A stretch of 60,402 nt of DNA from positions 1 through 60,402 of the forward strand of contig NZ_JAKZBV010000003.1 in assembly GCF_022539255.1 (NCBI RefSeq), written 5' to 3'. A model generated the notes under the pieces. That model worked only from the letters and a program-made list of their open reading frames with translations. It was not told the origin of the DNA and ran no database searches. This DNA is from Sinomonas terrae (GTDB lineage Bacteria > Actinomycetota > Actinomycetes > Actinomycetales > Micrococcaceae). Below, in pieces: positions 8,830 to 16,574 of this stretch. Within the stretch, counting starts at the first letter, position 1; each line of letters begins with the position of its first letter. A program made the translations under genes and the position numbers.

Positions 8830-9825
8830 TCACTTCATCGACTGAGCGTTGGGCCCGTAGAACGGGTCGTCCTTGTACTGGGCGACGTTGTCCTTGTTGA
8901 CCAGGACGGTGTCCTGGTACTGCACGGCGGGGATGCTGCTGCCCTTGCCGTTCATGAGGGCGATGGCATTGTCCACCGCCATCTGGCCCATCTTGTAGGG
9001 CTGCTGCGCCTCGGTCCCCTGAGTCAGCCCTTGGGCAATCGCATCGAACATGCTCGGGAAGCCGTCGATGCCGACCGAGAAGATGCTCTTGCCGGCGGCC
9101 TTCGCAGCCTTGGCCGCCCCGAGCCCCATCGCGTCGCTCTCCCCGAACACCGCCTTGATCTCCGGATGGGCGGTCAGGATGTTCTGGGTCGCGCTGAAAG
9201 CCTGCGTCTCGTCCCAGTTCGCCGTCGCCTCCGCGACGACCTTGATCCCCGGATTCTCCTTCAGGGCCTTCTGGCACCCCTGCGTCCGCTGGATCTCGGC
9301 CGTCGAGCCCAGGACACCATGGAGGATCGCGATGTCGCCCTGGTCTCCGATCTGCTTGAACATCCACGTGCACAGGTTGTATGCCGCCTTGACACTGTCC
9401 GTGGCGATATAGGTGGCGAGCTTGCCCTGTCCCGGGTCGGGCCGCTCGTCCACTGCGACCACAGGAACGTTCGCGTTGTTCGCGGCCCGCACGCCGGCTG
9501 CCGCCGAGGTGGAATCCTGGGGCGTGAAGATCAGAGCGCCGACCTGCTTGGTCAACAGGTCGTTCACCTGCTTCACCTGCGCCGTCGAGTCGTTGTTCGC
9601 CGAGGTGACGTCGACGTCGTAGCCCTGCTTCTTCGCCTCGTCCTTGATCCCATCGACCTCCGCCACATAGAAGAGAGACTTCTGGTCGGCGACCGACACC
9701 CCAATCACCTTCTTGCCCCCGCTGGAGGAGCCTCCGCTGTCCTGCCCACAGGCAGCAAGCGAGAGCACCGCCAACCCGGCCGCAAATGCGGCGCACCCGA
9801 GTCGGACAGGCATTCGTGAAGTCAT
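8830..9825 (-). CDS. Ribose-type ABC transporter, substrate-binding lipoprotein
   Basis: A 331-residue periplasmic-binding-fold protein (type 1, RbsB-like). It has a lipoprotein signal: basic N-terminus, hydrophobic core and lipobox LAAC with Cys26, followed by a Ser/Gly-rich linker. The ATG at 9825 has AAAGGAGA six bases upstream. Internal segments such as GVSVADQKSLFYVAEVDGIK and GALIFTPQDSTSA fit the sugar-binding family. As first gene of the long leftward operon it defines what is imported. The ligand is not evident; CUT2 proteins bind pentoses, tetritols, inositols and related polyols. Confidence 0.9.
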   Translation of the reverse strand: MTSRMPVRLGCAAFAAGLAVLSLAACGQDSGGSSSGGKKVIGVSVADQKSLFYVAEVDGIKDEAKKQGYDVDVTSANNDSTAQVKQVNDLLTKQVGALIFTPQDSTSAAAGVRAANNANVPVVAVDERPDPGQGKLATYIATDSVKAAYNLCTWMFKQIGDQGDIAILHGVLGSTAEIQRTQGCQKALKENPGIKVVAEATANWDETQAFSATQNILTAHPEIKAVFGESDAMGLGAAKAAKAAGKSIFSVGIDGFPSMFDAIAQGLTQGTEAQQPYKMGQMAVDNAIALMNGKGSSIPAVQYQDTVLVNKDNVAQYKDDPFYGPNAQSMK

Positions 9826-9970
9826 CTGCGTCTCCTTTGTCCTGATGACTTTGCCGCCTTTTGCGGCATCTTTATGCAAGCTGCTAATTCCTATGCGTCG
9901 ATATTGCGACGCAGCTCACATCCTTGTCAATAGCTCACGGGCCTCCCCGACCCCACGCTGTGGCAGCGCT
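9826..9970 (-). promoter_or_regulatory. Promoter/operator region of the first catabolic operon, with two inverted repeats
   Basis: Upstream of the first binding-protein gene are two inverted repeats: TGCCGC/GCGGCA (9852-9857 and 9863-9868) and TGCGTCG/CGACGCA (9894-9900 and 9907-9913, 6-nt loop). The second is a good candidate operator for a transcription factor. The AT-rich motif seen in front of the other catabolic transcripts is not evident here, so this promoter may answer to a different regulator. No confident -35/-10 pair was picked. Confidence 0.45.
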
Positions 9971-10016
9971 GACCAGGGTGAAGGTAGTTCACCCCCGACG
10001 TCCAGGCCGGCCTGCT

Positions 10017-10136
10017 CGACAACCCGCGGCTGAGGCCATGCACGCCCAGTTTCACCGCCTGCTCACCGCCCTCGAACACAAGCTCCCGCTCAGCGTCGGG
10101 CACCTCAAGACGGCGCGCGAGCAAATCCTCGCCTTC
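10017..10136 (+). pseudogene. Remnant of an IS256/mutator-type transposase
   Basis: About 40 codons in one frame read like the region of IS256-family transposases just before the conserved Trp-Ser-Asn block: AAEAMHAQFHRLLTALEHKL followed by PLSVGHLKTAREQILAF. Intact relatives continue with an IW-QIWSNNP-type stretch. Here the match stops after ILAF and a piece of relaxase gene follows. No terminal repeats or other transposase parts were recognised. The family call rests on remembered family sequence and needs an alignment. Confidence 0.5.
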
Positions 10137-10139
10137 GAC

Positions 10140-10290
10140 GTCCGTTCCGAGCGGGGCTACCGCCAAGGAACGCGAACGCGCGAGCTTCGGGAGGGCGAGG
10201 TCTCCGGCGATCCTGCCCCCCGTCGAACCACGCCGGCCTGTCCGCCCTGCTCTCCGGTCGGAGTGCGGCGGAGCAGTCTGCGTCCTGGTC
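10140..10290. pseudogene. Rearranged remnant of a mobilisation relaxase gene
   Basis: Bases 10140-10181 (plus strand) match relaxase bases about 40209-40253, encoding a VRSERGY-like echo of VHSERGY with one codon missing. Bases about 10290-10180 on the minus strand match relaxase bases about 40415-40515 along nearly 100 bp. That part would encode ALRPESRADRPAWFDGG, then, after a one-base insertion, GRIAGDLALPKL; the intact gene reads ALRPHNKAERPVWFGGG and GRIARDLALPQL. Two segments that lie about 200 bp apart in one orientation in the intact gene are thus abutting and inverted here. The differences show this copy is an old, diverged relative rather than a recent duplicate. Confidence 0.7.
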
Positions 10291-10699
10291 CTGCGGTTGC
10301 TTCGCGTCCGTCTGCTCGGGTACTCCAAGACCAGCGAGCGAGGGCCCTTCTCCAGCCTGGCCCCGGGCGGCCCGTGCGCTTGCCACAGGGGCGTCCGCTC
10401 CGGTGCAGTCATGATGCGGCTATGGCCGGGGCGGACGTTCCCGAAATTGGGGCCGACAGCTGGGTAGGTACAACGGGCCCAATAAAGCGCAGAGCGGTTG
10501 TGAGGGCACCCTCGACGATGCACGCTCATCGGCCGGCCTGGCGGTTGATCAGTCAGGTTCAGCCTTGCCTCTGCCGGTATCGCTCCGGCGGCGAAGGAAG
10601 CCACCTGAGTCGACTTTTCGCCGTGGTGCTGGCTGAGAGGACGAAGCCCCGAGACGGCACAAGCGAGCCCAGACCGCTTCGCGATGCGCTCTGCGGCGG
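10291..10699. other. Noncoding or decayed region
   Basis: About 400 bases between the relaxase remnant and the end of the next gene. Frames here are broken and look like antisense or random high-GC translation. Together with the remnants to its left it looks like a graveyard of inserted elements. I see no gene, RNA or clear element end. Confidence 0.4.
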
Positions 10700-11278
10700 C
10701 TATGCCCGCTCGGGCAGCCCCTTCTGCCACGGGTGGTCCTGGGGGAGCCCGACGCGTGGGTCGAGGGCGAGCTCGCGGAAGCGTTCGGGCAGCAGGAAGG
10801 GCGCCTGTTCGGTGGGTGCGCCGAGGAGGTCCCACCGGTCCTCGTAGCGCTCGAAGACGTCGGCCGAGACGCGGGTCTGGGCGACGCTGGTGCTCCGCCT
10901 CCCGGGGGGTGCTCCCGGGTCGATGAGCCAGTCCCGGCGGTGGATCCAGGCTACGGCGGCGACGTGGTCGCGGGGCACGATGAACGTACGGGGTGCTAAG
11001 ACCGGGTTGTCCCGGAGGGCGACCAGGGCGAACCACTCATGGCGTGACAGCGCTGCCTGCTGCGCCTTGGAGCCCAGGAGCCAATTGGGCCGCTCGCCAG
11101 GGCCGGCGGTCTTGACCTGGACTTCTATGGTCCGGCGGGCCTCGCCTTCGGTCCGGACGGCGAGGATGTCGGCGCGCTCGAGCCCGTCGCGGATCAGCGC
11201 CGCGGCCCACCCGTAGCGGGAGAGCACGGCGCACACCCAGTGCTCCCCGGCGCTCCCGGTCATCTTGTTCTCAGCCAT
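10700..11278 (-). CDS. Hypothetical protein with a PD-(D/E)XK nuclease-like core
   Basis: A 192-residue protein with a good start: ATG 11278 preceded by TAGGAGAA. Residues about 9-60 follow the order seen in small PD-(D/E)XK proteins: GEHWVCAVLSRYGW (helix with conserved Glu), then RADILAV (Asp) and TIEVQVKTA (Glu-X-Lys on a strand). Proteins with this arrangement are often annotated as Holliday-junction-resolvase-like or DUF4365-type and are common on mobile elements. The C-terminal half has no motif I recognise. It lies alone between decayed elements and the mazEF pair. A nucleic-acid role is inference. Confidence 0.6.
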   Translation of the reverse strand: MAENKMTGSAGEHWVCAVLSRYGWAAALIRDGLERADILAVRTEGEARRTIEVQVKTAGPGERPNWLLGSKAQQAALSRHEWFALVALRDNPVLAPRTFIVPRDHVAAVAWIHRRDWLIDPGAPPGRRSTSVAQTRVSADVFERYEDRWDLLGAPTEQAPFLLPERFRELALDPRVGLPQDHPWQKGLPERA

Positions 11279-11879
11279 GCGTTTCTCCTACGCCAACCCG
11301 CTGCCCATGCGCAAGCGGCTGCCTGTGCTTGGAAGGCCGGGGTAGTCCGGGGGCCGCTCCTGCTGCCGCCCGGCAGGGACTGGAATGGAGCCGCCGGGGC
11401 GGCCTGTCGTTGGCCGCGGTGGTCCTCGGCCGAGAAGCGGGGCGTCGGCAGGCCTGCGGCGCCGGCCCGGCCGTTCCCCGCCGCGCGGCCCGTGCTGTAG
11501 CCCCGGGGCGCTCTCGTGGACGAGAGGGAACAATGACCGAGCGCATCCAGGATCCGCGACAGAGCAGCCGGCTCACGAGCGCCGCCGGACGGTCGAGCTG
11601 ATCCGCCCGAGCTACGGTGGCGATGAGCGGCTTCACCGGCGCGAGCTACCCAAAGGTGGGTGCCGCAGGCCCCCGGGGCCCGGAGGGAGCGGGCCGCCGG
11701 GGCAGGGGAGCCGTTCAAGGTGGGCGTGCTCATCGGTGCCTCCAGCGCCCCGGAGCTCGACCGGGCGCAGGCCCGGACCAAGGGGATCGAGCTGCGCCTG
11801 CCCTACCAGTCCGACTCAGTGCTGCTCCTCGTCGACATTGCCTCCCTCTCGGATGTCGAAGCTCCCGGAGCGACGATCT
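11279..11879. other. 600-bp stretch without a convincing gene
   Basis: All frames are open by chance in this GC-rich DNA. One plus-strand frame (11660-11962) contains a protein-like run (FKVGVLIGASSAPELDRA) but its ends look random and it overlaps the mazF end antiparallel. I see no reliable gene, RNA or repeat. Confidence 0.35.
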
Positions 11880-12224
11880 TCAGCGCAGGCCGAGGAAGTC
11901 ACGGAGCCAGAGGTCGATGGACTTCATGGTGTTCAGGTCCACGTTCCCTGCGGTTCCCGTGATTCGTTGGCGGTCGATGGTCCTTGGCTGCTCTGTCATT
12001 GCATAGCTTTCTTGGTCGAGACTCAGGTCCGGACCCTGGAGGCGGACGTGGTGAGGCAGTCCACGGTCACGGGTGGTCACGGGAAGGACGACCACCACGT
12101 TCGGGATGATCGAGTTGAATTCGTCCGTGGAGATGACCAGAGCCGGCCGATGGCCGGCCTGTTCACTGCCCTTCGTGGGATTGAAGTTGACCCAGACCAC
12201 CTGGCTCCGTTCCAGATCAGGCAT
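11880..12224 (-). CDS. mazF: MazF/PemK-family endoribonuclease toxin
   Basis: A 114-residue toxin of the PemK/MazF fold. It opens with RSQVVWVNFNPTKGSEQAGHRPALVIS, which holds the conserved Gly-X-Glu-X-X-X-X-Arg-Pro element, followed by VVVVLPVTTRD and the C-terminal MKSIDLWLRDFLG. Such toxins cut mRNA at specific short sites and halt growth when antitoxin is lost. The gene starts 8 bp inside the antitoxin gene, the usual coupling. The pair should act as plasmid addiction and stability. Confidence 0.9.
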   Translation of the reverse strand: MPDLERSQVVWVNFNPTKGSEQAGHRPALVISTDEFNSIIPNVVVVLPVTTRDRGLPHHVRLQGPDLSLDQESYAMTEQPRTIDRQRITGTAGNVDLNTMKSIDLWLRDFLGLR

Positions 12225-12453
12225 CGGCCAGGCCGTCGCCGGAGGTCTCGTCCCAGACCTGTGTCTCCTGCGCGTACGTGTCGTCCCCCGGAAGACGCCC
12301 GTATGCCTCGCGGATCGCCTCGAAGCGCCGTGAGCGCTCATAGCCGTCCAAGAGCTCTGCCAACAGTGCGGCGGCAGAGAGACCCCGCTCTCCGGCATCG
12401 TGATTGATTCGGTCTCGCAGCTCGTGCGGAACCTTGATCGTCGTAGCAGCCAC
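12217..12453 (-). CDS. mazE: MazE-type ribbon-helix-helix antitoxin
   Basis: A 78-residue protein starting at GTG 12453. Its N-terminus (ATTIKVPHELRDRINHDA) forms a ribbon-helix-helix strand and helix, and the acidic C-terminus (GDDTYAQETQVWDETSGD) fits a flexible toxin-binding tail. It precedes and overlaps mazF by 8 bp. Such antitoxins bind the toxin and repress their own promoter. The repeated GTATAC boxes directly upstream are the likely operator. Confidence 0.85.
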   Translation of the reverse strand: MAATTIKVPHELRDRINHDAGERGLSAAALLAELLDGYERSRRFEAIREAYGRLPGDDTYAQETQVWDETSGDGLADA

Positions 12454-12520
12454 AGGACGAGCCTAGCATCAAGGATACCGAAGTAACCATATACGAGTAT
12501 ACAAGTAGGTATACGGTGAA
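12454..12520 (-). promoter_or_regulatory. mazEF promoter/operator with GTATAC inverted repeat
   Basis: An AT-rich island in front of mazE. GTATAC occurs at 12497-12502 and 12509-12514, each its own complement and together an inverted repeat with a 6-nt centre, and ATATAC precedes at 12489-12494. This is a good candidate binding site for the MazE/MazEF autorepressor. No transcription start can be fixed. Confidence 0.55.
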
Positions 12521-12677
12521 AGAGCCGATCCTCCTTGAGATCCTGCCAAGGGTCAGGGCCAGCGGGCTAGAGCTGTTGCTGCCCTTCGCTTGGTCATTGC
12601 TAGTTGGCCGGCCCGGTGACAGAGGCACGCTCTAGTAGACGCCCCGGTTCTAGCGGCGACGTTTTACGACACGCCGA

Positions 12678-12705
12678 CTGCCGGCGGTTCCGGTACCGCC
12701 GGCAG
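12678..12705. repeat. Strong inverted repeat upstream of the small replication-region gene
   Basis: CTGCCGGCGGT (12678-12688) and ACCGCCGGCAG (12695-12705) are perfect complements around a 6-base loop. The hairpin ends about 22 bp before the gene at 12728. It could be a terminator, an attenuator for copy-number control or an origin structure. There is no T-run, so a simple terminator is not assured. Confidence 0.6.
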
Positions 12706-12727
12706 GGCTTAAGCAAGGATGGCTGGT

Positions 12728-12946
12728 ATGAGCGAGTCGTACGCAACCCCGAAACTCGACGGCAACCGCGTCGCGTTGCGCGGCCGGGTGCTACCCGACC
12801 AACACAAGCGCGCGACCACGGAGGCAACACGCGCGGGCCTCTCTCTGAGCGAGTACCTCGGCGCGCTCATTGACCGCGCCTGCGGTCTACCCAACAAACT
12901 CGACAACGACAACGATGGGGAGGCACTCTTCCCGAAGGCCTCTTAA
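12728..12946 (+). CDS. Small hypothetical DNA-binding-like protein of the replication region
   Basis: A 72-residue protein (ATG 12728, AAGGATGG ahead; an ATG at 12719 is the alternative). The middle reads VALRGRVLPDQHKRATTEATRAGLSLSEYLGALIDRA. This strand-helix-helix order with a SLSEYLGALI helix is typical of ribbon-helix-helix repressors such as CopG and of MobC-like proteins. It lies between a strong hairpin and a strong terminator, just ahead of the replication gene, so a copy-control role is a reasonable guess. I have no named homologue. Confidence 0.6.
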   Translation: MSESYATPKLDGNRVALRGRVLPDQHKRATTEATRAGLSLSEYLGALIDRACGLPNKLDNDNDGEALFPKAS

Positions 12947-12951
12947 CGACT

Positions 12952-12977
12952 GAGGGCCCGCCTCTCGGCGGGCCCTC
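12952..12977 (+). terminator. Terminator hairpin after the small DNA-binding gene
   Basis: GAGGGCCCGCC (12952-12962), loop TCTC, GGCGGGCCCTC (12967-12977): 11 perfect pairs starting 5 bp after the stop codon. No strong T-run follows, as is common in actinobacteria. Confidence 0.75.
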
Positions 12978-12989
12978 GTAAAAGTCTCC

Positions 12990-13089
12990 CATCACCGCTT
13001 TGCTTGCCGGCCGACCGGTGATGGATCCGAAACCCTCCCTTGCGGGTGGGTCCCTTTCGCATACCTCCTGGGAAGGAGTCTGCCCTCTT
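12990..13089 (+). promoter_or_regulatory. Leader of the replication gene with an inverted repeat
   Basis: CATCACCG (12990-12997) and CGGTGATG (13016-13023) form an 8-bp inverted repeat. A GGGAAGGAG ribosome site lies about ten bases before ATG 13090. The leader may be an operator for the upstream small protein or part of the origin. Confidence 0.4.
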
Positions 13090-14955
13090 ATGGTAGCCGA
13101 AGCTGCCGATCTGACAATCGCATTGGCCGGCGCCCCGGGCGTGTCCTTGGCTGCTCCGGCGGTGAGGTCTGCCCCTATTGAGAAGCACCGGCAGGCGTGG
13201 TCTCTGGCTCCGCTGATCGCTGGCCAGCCCTTCTACCGTTCTGGGCGCTGGGTGCGTGGGAAGTTCGGGTACCCCGGTGCTCCACGCGAGATCACCGGTT
13301 CGCTGCCGAAGGCTCCGGCGGCGGTGCTGGTGCACGGGGCGGACGGGTCGGTGGCGACGCTGTGCCTGGACTTGGACACCTCGAGCGCAGCCCAGCAGGT
13401 CGTGGACGGGGACGCCGGGCGGCTGGGGGCGCTGCTGGCGTCGTGCGGGCTGCGCTGGGTGGAGGACGTCTCCCCCAGTGGGGGCCGGCACCTGTACGTG
13501 CCTCTGGCGGAGCGGATGGGCGGTGCTGAGGCCCGGGAGCTGGTGGAGGCGCTGGCCCGGCTGGCACCGAGCCTGGACGCGAGCCCGCACCGCAACCCCT
13601 CCACTGGGTGCATCCGCGTCCCGGGCTCGGTCCACAAGCGCGGAGGCCACCAGGAGCTGGTGACTCCGCTGTCGGCCGCGTACGGGGTGCTGCGTCACCG
13701 CAACGCCCCCGACGCGATCGGGCGGCTGTGCCGGGCACTGGCCCCGGAGCTGCGCCGCAACCGGGACGAGGCGACCCGACGTGCCCGGGGCGAGGTCTCC
13801 CGCCCCCAGCCTCAGGCCCACGGCGCACTCCCTGCCGCAATGGCGCACCCAAGTGGCGGGTGGCAATCCCCGCTGCGGGCAATCGCCGAAACAGGCCTGT
13901 ACGACCCGGCACGCTACCGGTCGGCCTCGGAGGCCCGGATGGCGGTCCTGAACCACCTCGCCGCGTGCGGGTGGACCCTTCCCCAGGTCCGCGGCGAGCT
14001 CACGGGCCAGTTCCCGGGCCTTGCGGCCCTGTACCAGTCGAGGTCCCAGCTCGAGCGGCTCCTGGAGCGCGAATGGGCCAAGGCGATCGAATTCACCGCC
14101 AACGACGCCGGGACGAGGAGTGCCCGCAAAAGCGACACAAGCCCCACTGAACCCACCGGGGGGGCAAAAGCCTCGGTGGCCTCGATCCACCAGCTGGTCA
14201 ACGATCTGGAGAACGTCCTCTACGCGGTGCTCGATGCAAGGTTCCACTCCCTGGGCAGGGAGGGCATCGGGCTGAGGTTCCTCCTGCGCGGAGTGTTGGC
14301 GTACATGCGGACGATGGAGACCAATGTCCTGGACGTCGGCTGCCGCACCTTCGCCCTGGCCTTGGGTCAGCACCACGGCACGGTGGCGAGGCTCCTGCGC
14401 CGGCTCTCCGAGCTCTCCGACGGCATGGTCACCAAGATCGCCGACGCCCGCCACCGCAACGCCGACGTCTATCTGGTCGAACTCCCGGAGCAGCACAGCC
14501 AGACTGCCCGGGACCTGACCTGGCGCCAGGGCAAGATCCACGCCATCAGACCCGTCTTCCGTGCCCTCGGGCCCGCCGCAGCCCTGGCCTACGAGGCCAT
14601 CGAACGCTCCCGGGTCTCCCCCACCACCGCCGAGGTCGCTCGCGACGCCCGCATCGGGCGCACCACCGCCGAGATCGCCCTGGCCGAGATGGCCGGCTAC
14701 CAGATGATCCACCGCGACCAGGACGGCCGCTGGCACCTCACAGCCACCACCAGCCTGGCCCAGCTCGCCCACCGACTCGGCGCCGACGCCGACGTCGCCG
14801 CCCAGCTCACCCTCCACCGCCTTCAACGTGCGGCCTGGCACGCCTGGCTCGACCGCCACAACCCCGCCCAGGAGATCGCCGAAGCCGACCTCTACGACCC
14901 TGAGGCCGAACAGCACTGGATACCCCCAGACGATTCCCCTCGATTCCCCTACTAA
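13090..14955 (+). CDS. rep: Plasmid replication protein with primase-polymerase (AEP) domain
   Basis: A 621-residue protein. The N-terminal third looks like an archaeo-eukaryotic-type primase: CLDLDTS with Asp94 and Asp96 as metal ligands, SPSGGRHLYVPL with His134, then a basic HRNPSTGCIRVPGS stretch. A central linker (about 230-350) is low in conserved motifs. The C-terminal part contains helix-turn-helix-like segments (for example VSPTTAEVARDARIGRTTAE near 515-535) that may bind the origin. This layout is found in replication initiators of actinobacterial theta plasmids. It lies directly before the partition locus, as expected for a plasmid core. ATG 13090 has GGAAGGAG upstream; earlier in-frame starts lack a site. 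Confidence 0.8.
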   Translation: MVAEAADLTIALAGAPGVSLAAPAVRSAPIEKHRQAWSLAPLIAGQPFYRSGRWVRGKFGYPGAPREITGSLPKAPAAVLVHGADGSVATLCLDLDTSSAAQQVVDGDAGRLGALLASCGLRWVEDVSPSGGRHLYVPLAERMGGAEARELVEALARLAPSLDASPHRNPSTGCIRVPGSVHKRGGHQELVTPLSAAYGVLRHRNAPDAIGRLCRALAPELRRNRDEATRRARGEVSRPQPQAHGALPAAMAHPSGGWQSPLRAIAETGLYDPARYRSASEARMAVLNHLAACGWTLPQVRGELTGQFPGLAALYQSRSQLERLLEREWAKAIEFTANDAGTRSARKSDTSPTEPTGGAKASVASIHQLVNDLENVLYAVLDARFHSLGREGIGLRFLLRGVLAYMRTMETNVLDVGCRTFALALGQHHGTVARLLRRLSELSDGMVTKIADARHRNADVYLVELPEQHSQTARDLTWRQGKIHAIRPVFRALGPAAALAYEAIERSRVSPTTAEVARDARIGRTTAEIALAEMAGYQMIHRDQDGRWHLTATTSLAQLAHRLGADADVAAQLTLHRLQRAAWHAWLDRHNPAQEIAEADLYDPEAEQHWIPPDDSPRFPY

Positions 14956-15246
14956 GAGCCGGCCTGGGCTTAGCCTGCAGGGTGCGGTGACCAGTGCCAG
15001 CAGGCCTCCGCGTGTGGGCGTCGTCGGGTCTCTTGTAGAGCGGATAAAAACGGGGGCAGCGCGGGTGCCATGCGGCAATAAGGCAAGCTTGCAATATTGC
15101 AAGCAAGAAATCATGCATCCAATATTGCTGTATTGCTTTGCAAATCGTCTTTTGGTAGGGTTCAAGGAAGGCAAGCAATATGTCTTGCAAGACGCATTGC
15201 TTGCATGCAATATTGCAAGCAAGCTTTTTCTCGGAAGGGGGAGCAG
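14956..15246 (+). promoter_or_regulatory. parS: Partition/origin region with TTGCAATATTGCAA palindromes (parS, left cluster)
   Basis: This AT-rich gap carries a perfect 18-bp palindrome GCTTGCAATATTGCAAGC at 15087-15104 and related boxes: CCAATATTGC (15119-15128), GCAAGCAATA (15171-15180) and ATGCAATATTGCAAGC (15205-15220, core TGCAATATTGCA at 15206-15217). Short GCAAG/CTTGC half-sites fill the spaces. Arrays like this serve as ParB centromere sites and as operators of the par promoter. An iteron role in replication is also possible because rep ends just upstream. Confidence 0.75.
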
Positions 15247-16032
15247 GTGGCGCACGTAATCGCTGTAGGGAACCGTAAAGGCGGCGTCGGCAAGACGAGT
15301 TATGTCCTCAACCTGGCACACGCGTTGCAGCTGGTCGGCTGCCGGGTGCTGGTCGGCGATCTGGATCCGCAGAGGAACCTCACTGATGTACTGGTCGGGA
15401 GCGATAAGGAGTTCGACCTGACGCTCTTCGACGCTATCTACAACGAACAGGCCGGGACGCTTGCACAGGTTGTCTCGACCACCGACTTCCACGGGATCGA
15501 CCTGCTGCCCGGAGATGAGCAGCTCGCCCGTATCGAGGCAGAGAACCTGATGGCCCCCGAGCAGCGGCTGCGGAACGCAGCAGACGGAGCAGGCCTCGCC
15601 GAAGAGTACGACGTGATTCTCCTTGACATGCCGCCCGCCCTTGGCCGGTTGACTCTCAACGGCCTCATCTACGCCAATGAGACCCGCGTCGTTGCTGATG
15701 CGGAGGCCTTCAGCGTGAAGGGTGTCGTGAAGTACTTGGAGCTTGTCGACCGGGTGCGGGGGAGCAGTATGTACAACCGCGCCCTTGGGGACCCGAAGAT
15801 CGTCATCAACCGCTACGCCTCGACCGCCGAGCACAGCTACCAGCGCGAAGCCCTGATCAACGCCTACGGAGACGCTGTGATCGAACCAGCGATCCCACGG
15901 ACGACAGCGATCGCCGACGGACAGTCGGCGCGAGTGCCCTTGAGCCGGATCTCCTCACGCGGGGCCGTCAAAGCCGGTGAAGCCTATTCAAACCATGCTG
16001 CCTCAATCAAGAAGGAGCTGAACCACCGATGA
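15247..16032 (+). CDS. parA: ParA-family partition ATPase
   Basis: A 261-residue ParA ATPase. The deviant Walker A motif RKGGVGKTS lies at residues 10-18, the switch region is DLDPQRNLT and the Walker B analogue is DVILLDMPPALG. It drives plasmid segregation by forming dynamic gradients with its DNA-binding partner. The GTG at 15247 is preceded by GGAAGGGGGAG, and the family N-terminus begins right there. The last codons overlap the ParB start (ATGA at 16029). It is short and lacks an N-terminal DNA-binding extension, so it is of the small ParA type (Ib), in which the partner protein does the DNA recognition. Confidence 0.9.
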   Translation: MAHVIAVGNRKGGVGKTSYVLNLAHALQLVGCRVLVGDLDPQRNLTDVLVGSDKEFDLTLFDAIYNEQAGTLAQVVSTTDFHGIDLLPGDEQLARIEAENLMAPEQRLRNAADGAGLAEEYDVILLDMPPALGRLTLNGLIYANETRVVADAEAFSVKGVVKYLELVDRVRGSSMYNRALGDPKIVINRYASTAEHSYQREALINAYGDAVIEPAIPRTTAIADGQSARVPLSRISSRGAVKAGEAYSNHAASIKKELNHR

Positions 16033-16379
16033 GCGTTAAGCGGGAATCGCAGATTCCCAGCCTCGCAAGAGCGCCCAGGACCGATGTCGTGGGTGCCGTC
16101 GCTGCCGGCGCTGAACAGAATGTGTCCGCACCTGCTCAAGAGCCGGCTAGCTCGGCCAACCAGACGGTCCCCCAGGAAGCACCGGCTGCCCCTGCCCCCT
16201 CGTCGGCGGCCACACGGCGAAAGAAGCGTGCCGTGACCTTCACGAACAGGCTCGACCCAGAGCTGCTGGATTGGATGGCGGGGTACAAGGACGAAGCCGA
16301 CACCACGATCGCAGCCATCCTCGACGAGGCGTTGCGGGACTACATCGAGAAGACCACCGGCACCCGCCCTCAGCCATAG
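16029..16379 (+). CDS. parB: Small ribbon-helix-helix partition protein (ParB/ParG-like)
   Basis: A 116-residue protein translationally coupled to ParA. The first 65 residues are Ala/Pro-rich and probably disordered. The C-terminal 47 residues (KKRAVTFTNRLDPELLDWM, then TTIAAILDEALRDYIEKTTG) form a ribbon-helix-helix domain. Small partition partners of the ParG/type Ib kind have this mobile N-tail plus RHH layout and bind the centromere and par promoter. The identical palindromes on both sides of the operon are the obvious targets. Confidence 0.82.
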   Translation: MSVKRESQIPSLARAPRTDVVGAVAAGAEQNVSAPAQEPASSANQTVPQEAPAAPAPSSAATRRKKRAVTFTNRLDPELLDWMAGYKDEADTTIAAILDEALRDYIEKTTGTRPQP

Positions 16380-16380
16380 A

Positions 16381-16400
16381 TGCTTGCAATATTGCAAGCA
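16381..16400. repeat. parS: Second copy of the parS palindrome, downstream of parB
   Basis: TGCTTGCAATATTGCAAGCA is a perfect 20-bp palindrome starting one base after the parB stop. Its inner 18 bases are identical to 15087-15104 upstream of parA, so partition sites bracket the parAB operon. Confidence 0.8.
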
Positions 16401-16574
16401 CCCTCTAAAAAGAGGCGCGGAGGAGCGAGGTGCGGGACCTCTTGGGCGACGCGAGCGGGCCTGCTTACCCTGGCAGGCCCCATTGGATGCGGGATTCGCA
16501 GTGCCCGATTCCATCGAACCTGTATACCAACTTCGGCTCCGATTTGGCCCGCTTCGATGATTCAGGAGGACAGG

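Noticed and set aside
11660..11962. Possible 100-aa plus-strand gene
   Set aside because: Only a short central run looks protein-like, no ribosome site is seen, and it overlaps mazF in the opposite strand.
12943..15834. A 963-codon open frame on the minus strand
   Set aside because: It is antisense to rep and parA, is rich in Val/Gly/Pro runs and has no ribosome site or known domain. It is a high-GC shadow.
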